DNA from: CAJGCS01 sp045589955
GTDB lineage: Bacteria > Bacillota_I > Bacilli_A > ML615J-28 > CAG-313
NCBI GenBank assembly: GCA_045589955.1
Contig: JAZNQD010000013.1
Coordinates: 1-20,704, forward strand
Direction: 5' to 3'
Length of the DNA stretch: 20,704 bases
Shown here: positions 6,207 through 13,165 of the stretch, one piece after another
How the letters are laid out: each line of letters opens with the position of its first letter
Position numbering within the stretch: the stretch's first letter is position 1
Translations under genes and position numbers: made by a program
Notes under the pieces: model-generated
What the model saw: only the letters and a program-made list of their open reading frames with translations
The model's database searches: none
Told to the model about the DNA's origin: nothing

Positions 6207-7460
6207 ATTAAAAAAAATAGAATTATCCTCCATATCGACATGAATTGCTTTTTTGTAAGTTGTGAGATAGCTGAAAATCCTGATTTAAAGGGGAAAAAAG
6301 TTGCGGTTGCACCACACACAACTGATCGAAAAGGTATCATTCTTGCCTCAAGTTATGAGGCTAGACCATACGGTGTTCATTCTGCAATGCCAGTTGGCGA
6401 AGCTTTAAGATTATGTCCAGATTTAATTTTAGTTGAACCATCAATGTCTTTATATAGCGAATATTCAGATATGTTTTTCTCTTACTTTATGAGTATAACT
6501 CCTCTTGTTGAACCAGCCAGTATTGACGAAGGATATTTAGATATTACAGATGTTTGTAAACCTGAAGAAGTAATGGGTTTAGCTAATAAAATTCAACAAA
6601 CCTTAATGAATGAATATCACTTGCCATGTAGTATCGGGATAGGTCCTAATAAGTTTTTAGCTAAGATGGCTTCTGATATGAAAAAACCGATGGGAATTAC
6701 TGTGCTTAGAAAAAGAGAAATTCAAGAAAAAATGTGGCCTTTGCCAATTGAGGATATGTTTGGGGTTGGGAAAAAGACTCTTGAAAAAATGAAAGCACTC
6801 AACATTAAAACAATCGGTGATTTTGCAACATTTAAAGATCTTAATTTATTAGAACATGTTTTAGGAAGTATGTCGTTTAAATCCTTATATCATAATGCCT
6901 ATGGCGAAGGCGATAATGAAGTTGATGTTAATCGTTATTATGATATATCATCTGTAGGCAATTCTCAAACCTTTGAATTTGATGAATATTTACCTCAAAA
7001 TATGTTGTTGACAATAAAATTACTTTCAAATTCGGTATCGAATCGCTTAGAAAAATCTGGTAAGAAAGCTAGTACATTTACTTTACAAATAAAATATAAC
7101 AATTTTAAAGTTGTCAGTAGAAGTAAAACGATCAATCAACATACTTCAAATTCATATCAAATGTATGAAATCTTTAAAGAATTATTTGAAGAATACTATG
7201 ATGATACTTATCCTGTTCGTTTATTAGGTGTTTCTGCATCAAAACTAATTGATAAAAAAGATGAGATTCAACAACTTTCATTATTTGATCAATTACCTGA
7301 AATTGAACAAGAACAAAAGATTAATAATTTAATTAAGGAAATCAATCATATAATAGGAAAAGATTCTTTACATATTGGTGTAGAAAATGTTCAAGTTAAT
7401 CGAAAATATGATAGTAGTTTTCGATCAGAAATAAAAAAAATCCAAATTAAAAATGACTAG
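6207..7460 (+). CDS. dinB: DNA polymerase IV (Y-family), probable ATT start
   Basis: Error-prone translesion polymerase. The first in-frame ATG (6240) lies inside the first catalytic motif, HIDMNCFF, and would drop the metal-binding Asp. The frame is open back to a TAG at 6204-6206, and the codon directly after it, ATT at 6207, would give the normal N-terminus MKKNRIILHIDMN. GGAAGTGAT (6194-6202), close to ideal GGAGGTGAT, is correctly placed for 6207. On this 417-residue numbering the catalytic carboxylates are Asp11, Asp107 and Glu108 (SIDEGYLD). Also visible are SYEARPYGVHSAMP, the PCSIGIGPNKFLAKMASD helix, the little-finger domain (about 250-355) and a perfect beta-clamp motif, QLSLF, at 356-360. 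The coding end lies inside its terminator stem. ATG 6240 as given by simple ORF calling is very unlikely. Confidence 0.93.
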   Translation: MKKNRIILHIDMNCFFVSCEIAENPDLKGKKVAVAPHTTDRKGIILASSYEARPYGVHSAMPVGEALRLCPDLILVEPSMSLYSEYSDMFFSYFMSITPLVEPASIDEGYLDITDVCKPEEVMGLANKIQQTLMNEYHLPCSIGIGPNKFLAKMASDMKKPMGITVLRKREIQEKMWPLPIEDMFGVGKKTLEKMKALNIKTIGDFATFKDLNLLEHVLGSMSFKSLYHNAYGEGDNEVDVNRYYDISSVGNSQTFEFDEYLPQNMLLTIKLLSNSVSNRLEKSGKKASTFTLQIKYNNFKVVSRSKTINQHTSNSYQMYEIFKELFEEYYDDTYPVRLLGVSASKLIDKKDEIQQLSLFDQLPEIEQEQKINNLIKEINHIIGKDSLHIGVENVQVNRKYDSSFRSEIKKIQIKND

Positions 7461-7494
7461 AAATGACACATTAGATAAATTCTAGTCATTTTTT
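7449..7494 (+). terminator. Terminator overlapping the end of dinB
   Basis: A 12-bp perfect stem, 7451-7462 with 7480-7491, encloses a 17-nt loop and ends in a T run. Its 5' arm contains the last dinB codons and the TAG stop. Confidence 0.82.
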
Positions 7495-7507
7495 ATATAC
7501 AATTTAC

Positions 7508-7535
7508 TTGACATTTTTTACTATTAAAGTATAAT
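7508..7535 (+). promoter_or_regulatory. Sigma-A promoter of the polyamine operon
   Basis: A perfect TTGACA (7508-7513) and perfect TATAAT (7530-7535) are separated by 16 bp. This is the best consensus promoter in the window, and it drives the XRE-cupin regulator and potABCD. Confidence 0.88.
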
Positions 7536-7541
7536 AATGTT

Positions 7542-7569
7542 AGTTTATATTTACTAAACTTAAAGTTTA
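7542..7569 (+). promoter_or_regulatory. Putative operator cluster (AAGTTTA half-sites)
   Basis: Three related half-sites sit just downstream of the -10: AGTTTA (7542-7547), TAAACTT (7555-7561) and AAGTTTA (7563-7569). The last two form a perfect 7-1-7 palindrome, and the first and third are direct repeats 21 bp apart, two helical turns. The start site would fall near 7542. The position suits repression, most simply by the regulator encoded next to it. Confidence 0.6.
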
Positions 7570-7603
7570 TTATTATGAAACATTTTTATATTATGGAGAA
7601 AGG

Positions 7604-8146
7604 ATGAAATTTATGAGTATTGGTTCTAAGATAAAACAACTAAGGACTTTTTATGGCTTAACACAAGAGGAACTTGCCGATCGTTGTGAACTTACTAAAG
7701 GTTACATTTCTCAACTTGAAAATGATTTAACCAGTCCATCAATTAGCACGCTTACCGATATTTTATCAACACTTGGAACAAGTTTAAAAGAGTTTTTTGA
7801 CGAAGAAGATGAAGATAAAATTGTATTTCATCCTGAAGACTATTTTATTAAAGAGACTGAAGAATATCAGTTACAATGGTTAGTCCCCAATAGTCAAAAA
7901 AATGAAATGGAACCGGTTATTGTTACCATTAATCCTGGTTCTAAAACAGATCTTGATATGCCTCATGAAGGACAGGAATTTGGTTATGTCCTTGAAGGTA
8001 AAGTAAATGTTGTATATGGTTCAAGAAGTGAAGAATGTAAAAAAGGTGATACTTTTTATATTGCAACTGATAAAAACCATTATTTATATAATAAAGGAAA
8101 CAAACCTTGTAAAGTTATTTGGATTAGTAGTCCCCCAAATTTTTAA
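7604..8146 (+). CDS. XRE-family regulator with C-terminal cupin domain (polyamine operon)
   Basis: A 180-residue transcription regulator: an XRE helix-turn-helix (about 5-63; IGSKIKQLRTFYGLTQEELA, then LTKGYISQLENDLTSPSISTL) and a small beta-barrel cupin domain (about 105-178; PHEGQEFGYVLEGKVNVVYG, KKGDTFYI). The layout matches the PuuR/HTH-cupin group, whose cupin senses a small ligand. It begins the potABCD operon, 17 bp before potA, so a role in sensing polyamines and controlling uptake is likely but inferred. The start is either ATG 7604 (GGAG at 7595-7598) or ATG 7613, which gives the family-typical MSIGSKI. The palindromes at 7542-7569 are its likely target. Confidence 0.9.
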   Translation: MKFMSIGSKIKQLRTFYGLTQEELADRCELTKGYISQLENDLTSPSISTLTDILSTLGTSLKEFFDEEDEDKIVFHPEDYFIKETEEYQLQWLVPNSQKNEMEPVIVTINPGSKTDLDMPHEGQEFGYVLEGKVNVVYGSRSEECKKGDTFYIATDKNHYLYNKGNKPCKVIWISSPPNF

Positions 8147-8163
8147 AATAGAGGAATAATAAT

Positions 8164-9690
8164 ATGAACAATGTAGAAAATAAAAAAGATATAATTATTA
8201 GTTTAAATCACTTATATAAAAAATATGATGGCGTATTAGCTGTTGATGATTTCAACTTTTACGTAAAAAGAGGCGAATTTGTAACGCTTTTAGGTCCATC
8301 TGGTTGTGGTAAAACAACTACTTTAAGAATGATTGCAGGATTTGAACTCCCAACTGAAGGTCAAATTCTTTTAGATGGAGAAGATATTACATCATTACCT
8401 CCTTATCAACGTCCAGTTAATACGGTTTTCCAAAAGTATGCATTATTTCCCCATCTTAATGTTTATGATAACGTTGCATTTGGTTTGAAATTACAAAGAA
8501 TCCCTTATGAAGTAAAGGATCGTAAAGGTAATGTTCGTATTAAATATCGTAAGTTATCAAAAAGTGTAATTGATGAAAAAGTTCGTAAAACTTTAAAAAT
8601 CGTTGACCTAGAAGAATTTGAAGGACGTGATGTAACGACTTTATCGGGTGGTCAACAACAAAGAATTGCAATTGCTCGTGCGATTATTAATGAGCCAAAA
8701 ATCTTATTGTTAGATGAACCACTTGGTGCGCTTGACTTAAAAATGCGTAAAGAAATGCAAATAGAACTAAAAGAAATGCATAAGAAATTAGGTATTACTT
8801 TTATTTATGTAACTCATGATCAAGAAGAAGCATTAACAATGTCAGATACAATCGTTGTTATGAAAGATGGTTGTATTCAACAAATTGGTAAACCCGAAGA
8901 TATTTACAATGAGCCTAAAAATGCGTTTGTTGCTGACTTTATTGGTGAAAGCAATATTTATGAAGGAACAATGGTTGGCGAGAAGAAGATTCGTTTCTTA
9001 ACTAAAGCCTTTGATTGTTTAGATGATTTCCCAATTCATGAAAAAGTAGACGTTGTTGTTCGTCCTGAAGATATCAAACTTGGTGCTGCTGGCGAAGGAA
9101 TGGTCGATGGTAAACTTGTTAGTAAAGTTTTCAAAGGCGTTCATTATGAATACACATTAATGATAGGACGTAGTGAAGTTATTATTCAAGACACAAGAAA
9201 TCTTGAAATTAATTGTATGGCAAGTATTTCTTTAACACCTAATGATATTCATATTATGAAAAAAGAATTTACAAGTAACTTTTATGATGCATATATTGAT
9301 AAAAACAATCGCGTTATTATTTCTGAAGCCCCATTTGAATGCGACATCACGCAATTAATTCCTAATTCTCATGTTGATGAAGAAGGATACTTGGTTGATG
9401 AAAAAGGCGTTAAATATGATCTTACAGATGCAGATGTTAAAGCTGAAATAGGTTTAAAAGATATTGAAATCATTGATAATGAAGATGATGGTACTGTATC
9501 TGGAGAAATTGTTTCGTTCATCTATAAAGGTGACCATTATCAATTAATTATCAGAACTCAAGAAGATGAAGATTTTGTTGTTGATACTGAATACACTTGG
9601 AATGAACATGATAAAGTTAGTGTTGTTGTTAAACCAGAAAAGATTAAACTTACATTAAAACAAGAGGCTAAAAACTATGTCAAAATCTAG
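8164..9690 (+). CDS. potA: Spermidine/putrescine ABC transporter ATP-binding protein, with an extra TOBE-like domain
   Basis: ATPase that powers polyamine import with PotB, PotC and PotD. The ABC domain covers residues 10-260: Walker A GPSGCGKT (44-51), Q-loop Gln90 in FQKYALFPH, signature LSGGQ (160-164), Walker B LLLDEP (181-186) and His218. An insert of about 15 residues (112-132, Lys/Arg-rich) lies in the helical part. A TOBE domain follows (about 262-368, with VVVRPEDIKL). The protein then continues for about 140 residues, giving 508 instead of the usual 350-380. The end (443-498) resembles a second TOBE unit: GTVSGEIVSFIYKGDHYQL and VVVKPEKIKL mirror GMVDGKLVSKVFKGVHYEY and VVVRPEDIKL. 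The stop overlaps potB by 14 bp. Confidence 0.95.
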   Translation: MNNVENKKDIIISLNHLYKKYDGVLAVDDFNFYVKRGEFVTLLGPSGCGKTTTLRMIAGFELPTEGQILLDGEDITSLPPYQRPVNTVFQKYALFPHLNVYDNVAFGLKLQRIPYEVKDRKGNVRIKYRKLSKSVIDEKVRKTLKIVDLEEFEGRDVTTLSGGQQQRIAIARAIINEPKILLLDEPLGALDLKMRKEMQIELKEMHKKLGITFIYVTHDQEEALTMSDTIVVMKDGCIQQIGKPEDIYNEPKNAFVADFIGESNIYEGTMVGEKKIRFLTKAFDCLDDFPIHEKVDVVVRPEDIKLGAAGEGMVDGKLVSKVFKGVHYEYTLMIGRSEVIIQDTRNLEINCMASISLTPNDIHIMKKEFTSNFYDAYIDKNNRVIISEAPFECDITQLIPNSHVDEEGYLVDEKGVKYDLTDADVKAEIGLKDIEIIDNEDDGTVSGEIVSFIYKGDHYQLIIRTQEDEDFVVDTEYTWNEHDKVSVVVKPEKIKLTLKQEAKNYVKI

Positions 9691-10528
9691 ATTCTCTCGT
9701 AAACTTTTAGCGATACCTTACGGGATATTTCTAGTATTATTTGTTATTATTCCTTTAGTGTTGATTTTTGTATATGCCTTTACAAAAACAACAGAAGTAA
9801 ATCCACATTTTATATATCGTGGAGAAGGCTATCGCTTTACTTTTGATAATGTTGTTTCCTTTTTTGGCAATATTTCTAATATTAATACATTTATTGTGAG
9901 TGTATTTGTTGGCTTATTAAATACAGTAATTTGCTTACTTATTGGATATCCAATTGCGTACATACTTGCTAAAAAAGAATATAAGTTTAGTTTTATTGTT
10001 GTTATTTTATTTATAATGCCAATGTGGATTAATTTCGTGTTACGTACTTCAGCAACACGTGAGATGTTCTATGGTTTTAAAGAAATTACTGGTATTGATA
10101 TTACAGGTGCTCGTTACCCATTCTTTGCAACGATGGTTGGGATGGTTTATAACTATTTACCTTTTGTAATTTTGCCTTTATATTCGACAATGACAAAGAT
10201 GAATCGTAGTTTAATTGAAGCATCAATGGATTTAGGAGCAAATCCTGTTCAAACTTTTGTTAAAACAATTATTCCTATGACAATGCCGGGGATTATTTCA
10301 GCATCAAGTATGGTATTTATGCCTACAATGTCATCATTTGTAATCAGTGATGTAATGGGTGAAAGACAATTTTCATTGATTGGTAATATTATACAAAACT
10401 ATTTTGATCAATCAATGTGGCATTTAGGAAGTTTCTTTGCATTAATAATGTTGATTATAATTTTTGTTTCAATGTTCTTGACTCGTAATGTTGAAAAAGA
10501 AGAAAATGCTCGAGGTGGATTATGGTAA
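9677..10528 (+). CDS. potB: Spermidine/putrescine ABC transporter permease PotB
   Basis: Inner-membrane permease of the polyamine importer, 283 residues, near the family norm. It has six hydrophobic segments (first at about 12-34, last at about 252-269). The EAA coupling loop that docks on PotA is EASMDLGANPVQTFVKTIIP (181-200), followed by MTMPGI. A large outside loop (about 38-68) follows helix 1, as in PotB/PotH proteins. The ATG lies within the end of potA, with CAAGAGG (9661-9667) as ribosome site. The stop overlaps potC by 7 bp, so the genes are probably translationally coupled. Confidence 0.95.
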   Translation: MSKSRFSRKLLAIPYGIFLVLFVIIPLVLIFVYAFTKTTEVNPHFIYRGEGYRFTFDNVVSFFGNISNINTFIVSVFVGLLNTVICLLIGYPIAYILAKKEYKFSFIVVILFIMPMWINFVLRTSATREMFYGFKEITGIDITGARYPFFATMVGMVYNYLPFVILPLYSTMTKMNRSLIEASMDLGANPVQTFVKTIIPMTMPGIISASSMVFMPTMSSFVISDVMGERQFSLIGNIIQNYFDQSMWHLGSFFALIMLIIIFVSMFLTRNVEKEENARGGLW

Positions 10529-11439
10529 CATTATTATTAGTGTTTTTAATTTTTTACCTTGTTAAAGGTCGTTTAGTTACTACAAAGAAAGTTAACACAG
10601 TTTATCAAACAAAGATTAACTTTAACTCAATTCGTTTTAAAACAGGTTTGAAGAAATTTGCTAAGGTTTTTGTTTATGTAATGTTACTTTGCATGTATGC
10701 TCCGATATTAATTTTAATTTTATTTAGCTTTACGAATGCAACATTAATTGGTAATTGGAATGGATTTAGTTTTGATTTATATATTGATTTATTTAAAGAT
10801 GAAGAAGTACTAACAGCTTTTTTTAATACTGTACTTGTTGCAGTGACAACTGGCGTTATTTCAACAGCTCTTGGCACACTTGGTGCTATTGGAATTTTTT
10901 ATTCAAAGAAAAGAATGAGACGTACATTTGATGTTGTTGGACAAATCCCAATTCTTAATCCAGAAATTGTTACAGCTTTATCTTTAACAATTATGTTTGT
11001 TGCACTCGGAATTAAATTTAACTTTATTACATTATTAATAGGACATGTTGTTTTAACACTACCTTTTGTTGTTTTAAGTATTACACCAAAGTTAAAACAA
11101 CTTGATCCAAATGCTTATGAAGCAGCACTAGACTTAGGAGCTAAACCGGCAAAAGCTATGCGTAAGGTTATAATTCCTGAAATTTTACCTGGTATTTTAT
11201 CTGGTTTTCTACTTGCAGTTACATTATCACTTGATGATTATATCATTACGGCTTTTACAAAGAATCCATCATTTATTACTCTTAGTACTTATGTTTATGG
11301 CGTTACTGCCAAAAAAGGTGCTTTACCTCCAATGCTAAGAGCTTTGACAACTATCATTTTCTTAATTACTTTAGTAATTCTTTTATTTGTTAACTTCTAT
11401 AACAAAAGACAAAAGAAAATGGGAGGACTAAAAAAATGA
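10522..11439 (+). CDS. potC: Spermidine/putrescine ABC transporter permease PotC, with an N-terminal extra helix
   Basis: Second permease of the importer. The family-like part begins near residue 46 (FAKVFVYVMLLCMYAPILIL) and contains six membrane helices and the EAA loop EAALDLGAKPAKAMRKVIIP (200-219), followed by EILPGI. The first 45 residues are extra: one short hydrophobic helix (2-14) and a basic linker. The start at 10522 is supported by AGGTGG (10513-10518) and by overlap with the potB stop; I see no better start further in. The total of 305 residues compares with about 260-270 for most PotC. It overlaps potD by 4 bp (ATGA). Confidence 0.94.
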   Translation: MVTLLLVFLIFYLVKGRLVTTKKVNTVYQTKINFNSIRFKTGLKKFAKVFVYVMLLCMYAPILILILFSFTNATLIGNWNGFSFDLYIDLFKDEEVLTAFFNTVLVAVTTGVISTALGTLGAIGIFYSKKRMRRTFDVVGQIPILNPEIVTALSLTIMFVALGIKFNFITLLIGHVVLTLPFVVLSITPKLKQLDPNAYEAALDLGAKPAKAMRKVIIPEILPGILSGFLLAVTLSLDDYIITAFTKNPSFITLSTYVYGVTAKKGALPPMLRALTTIIFLITLVILLFVNFYNKRQKKMGGLKK

Positions 11440-12878
11440 AAAAAGTAATTTATTTTGTCCTATCACTTTGTTTATTATTTGGACTTTGTTCTTGCAAAAA
11501 AGATGATGAAATTCGAACTTTAAGAATTTATAATTGGCAAGATTATATTGATGATGGCACGATGGAAGAAGGAGCTACATCAATGCTAGATGACTTCAAG
11601 AATTATTATTATGAAAAGTATAATGAGAAAATTGAAGTTGTTTATGATACATTTGAAACAAATGAATCAATGTTTAATACTTTAAAAACTGGTAAAACAA
11701 CTTATGATTTAGTTTGTCCTTCTGAGTATATGATTATGAGAATGATTAAATCTGAGATGTTAATTCCTTTTGAAAAAGGAAAAACACCAGTATATGATGA
11801 ATATGCATCAAAATATATTCAAAACTTATTCGCAAATACTCCAACTTCTGATGGCTTAACAATGGCTGATTATGCGAAAGGTTATATGTGGGGAACTGTT
11901 GGTTTAGTTTATGACCCTGAATATGTTACTGCTGAAGAAATGTCTTCTTGGAACATTATGTGGAATAATAAATACCAAGGAATGGTTTCAACAAAAGACA
12001 GTATTCGTGACACTTATGTTGCAGGTGTATTACATGTTTATTTAGATGAACTTGTTGATTTAAAATCAAAATTTGAATCAGGATTGATTGATGCAACATA
12101 CTATAACAAACAAATTAACGAAATAATGAATCGATGCGATGATAAAACACTTGAACTTGTATTAAAAGATCTACAAGTTTTAAAGAAAAATTTATTTGGA
12201 TTTGAAGTTGACAGTGGTAAAACTGATATTGTAAATGGTAAAATTCGTATTCAACTTGCTTGGAGTGGTGATGCTGTTTATTCGATGTTACTTGCAGAAG
12301 AGGAAGATGATAAAATTCTTGCTTTCTCAGTTCCTGAGGAAGGTTCGAATATTTGGTTTGATGGTTGGGTAATGCCAAAAGGTGCTGATACTGAACTTGC
12401 ACAAGCATTTGTTGATTTTGTTTCTTTACCTGAAAATGCTGTTCGTAACATGAATATGGTTGGGTATACAAGTGCTATTGCCGGTCAAGAAGTATTTGAT
12501 GAAATCAGTGATTGGTATGATGAATCAGAAGTTGATGAAGATGGAAATGTTGATACTACTGATTTAATTGCTTATGATTTAAATTATTTCTTTGAAGGAA
12601 CTTTAGATGATGATTGTGATGGAATTGTTTATACATCTTCATTATGTGGTCAGCTTTATACTCAATATCCAGATTACGAAACAGTTCAACGATGTGCGAT
12701 CATGCAAGACTTTGGCGAACAAAATAACCGTGTTATCGAAATGTGGGCTAGTGTTAAAGCGGTCAACCTACCTTTATGGGTAACAATTAGCTTTTTTGTG
12801 GTTGTTGCTATTGCTATTGTTGGTGTTGCAGGATATTCAGTATTTAAAAAGTTCTATAAAAATCGATTCAAAAGATAG
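11436..12878 (+). CDS. potD: Spermidine/putrescine-binding lipoprotein PotD, with a C-terminal membrane helix
   Basis: Extracellular polyamine receptor for PotABC. The N-terminus is a lipoprotein signal with lipobox LCSC (lipidated Cys20). The binding-protein fold follows, with RTLRIYNWQDYID (27-39), TYDLVCPSEYMI (89-100), WGTVGLVYDPEYV (151-163), QLAWSGDAVYSM (about 272-283) and FDGWVMPKGA (about 307-316). At about 480 residues it is much longer than typical PotD (about 350). The extra part holds an acidic insert (about 355-400), with a calcium-loop-like stretch EVDEDGNVDTTD, and a C-terminal hydrophobic helix (about 447-467) with a basic tail KKFYKNRFKR. It would thus be held by a lipid and by a helix. 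In some bacteria PotC and PotD are fused; here they are separate but overlap. Confidence 0.93.
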   Translation: MKKVIYFVLSLCLLFGLCSCKKDDEIRTLRIYNWQDYIDDGTMEEGATSMLDDFKNYYYEKYNEKIEVVYDTFETNESMFNTLKTGKTTYDLVCPSEYMIMRMIKSEMLIPFEKGKTPVYDEYASKYIQNLFANTPTSDGLTMADYAKGYMWGTVGLVYDPEYVTAEEMSSWNIMWNNKYQGMVSTKDSIRDTYVAGVLHVYLDELVDLKSKFESGLIDATYYNKQINEIMNRCDDKTLELVLKDLQVLKKNLFGFEVDSGKTDIVNGKIRIQLAWSGDAVYSMLLAEEEDDKILAFSVPEEGSNIWFDGWVMPKGADTELAQAFVDFVSLPENAVRNMNMVGYTSAIAGQEVFDEISDWYDESEVDEDGNVDTTDLIAYDLNYFFEGTLDDDCDGIVYTSSLCGQLYTQYPDYETVQRCAIMQDFGEQNNRVIEMWASVKAVNLPLWVTISFFVVVAIAIVGVAGYSVFKKFYKNRFKR

Positions 12879-12908
12879 GATGATATCATCCTATCTTTTC
12901 TTTTTTAT
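12870..12908 (+). terminator. Terminator of the pot operon, overlapping the potD stop
   Basis: A perfect 30-bp palindrome (12870-12899; arms 12870-12884 and 12885-12899) is followed by a T-rich tract to about 12907. The 5' arm contains the last two potD codons and the TAG stop. Confidence 0.9.
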
Positions 12909-12938
12909 TAAGTAAAATATAATAAAAATATATTTAAC

Positions 12939-12967
12939 TTGAAATCTTTTTTTCATTTTGATATAAT
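12939..12967 (+). promoter_or_regulatory. Sigma-A promoter of the hisS-aspS operon
   Basis: TTGAAA (12939-12944, five of six) and a perfect TATAAT (12962-12967) are 17 bp apart. Transcription would start near 12974, only about 95 nt before the T-box sequence. Confidence 0.8.
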
Positions 12968-12973
12968 TAGAAC

Positions 12974-13150
12974 AAGTATAAAATAGAAATCTTTGTTTGA
13001 GGAGTCTGACAAACTCTTAGAAGCGTAAAAGATGCGTTAAATCTTGTAATGAGGGGAAATTTCAACTAAGGTGGTACCGCGCGATCATTCGCGTCCTTAG
13101 AATGCATTGTATGCATAACGTTTTAGCGTTGAAGTTTCCTTATTTTTTTT
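12974..13150 (+). ncRNA. T-box leader of hisS-aspS, with very short Stem I
   Basis: The conserved T-box sequence AAGGTGGTACCGCG is perfect at 13068-13081. The antiterminator is clear: CTAAGG (13066-13071) pairs with CCTTAG (13095-13100), the tRNA-binding bulge TGGT is at 13072-13075, and GCGCGA pairs with TCGCG. Upstream only about 95 nt separate the promoter from the T-box, too little for an ordinary Stem I plus Stem III. A 6-bp hairpin (13000-13005 with 13013-13018) shows a 7-nt loop with the Asp codon GAC at 13008-13010. A second hairpin is 13029-13033 with 13041-13045. The strand before the T-run (13128-13141) pairs with 13053-13066 over 14 bp including G-U pairs, which would form the terminator. 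A specifier for Asp fits aspS in the operon. tRNA-Asp normally carries G73, which could only wobble with the bulge U; tRNA-His, with C73, would mismatch. Confidence 0.88.
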
Positions 13151-13165
13151 GAAAGAGGTGGATTT

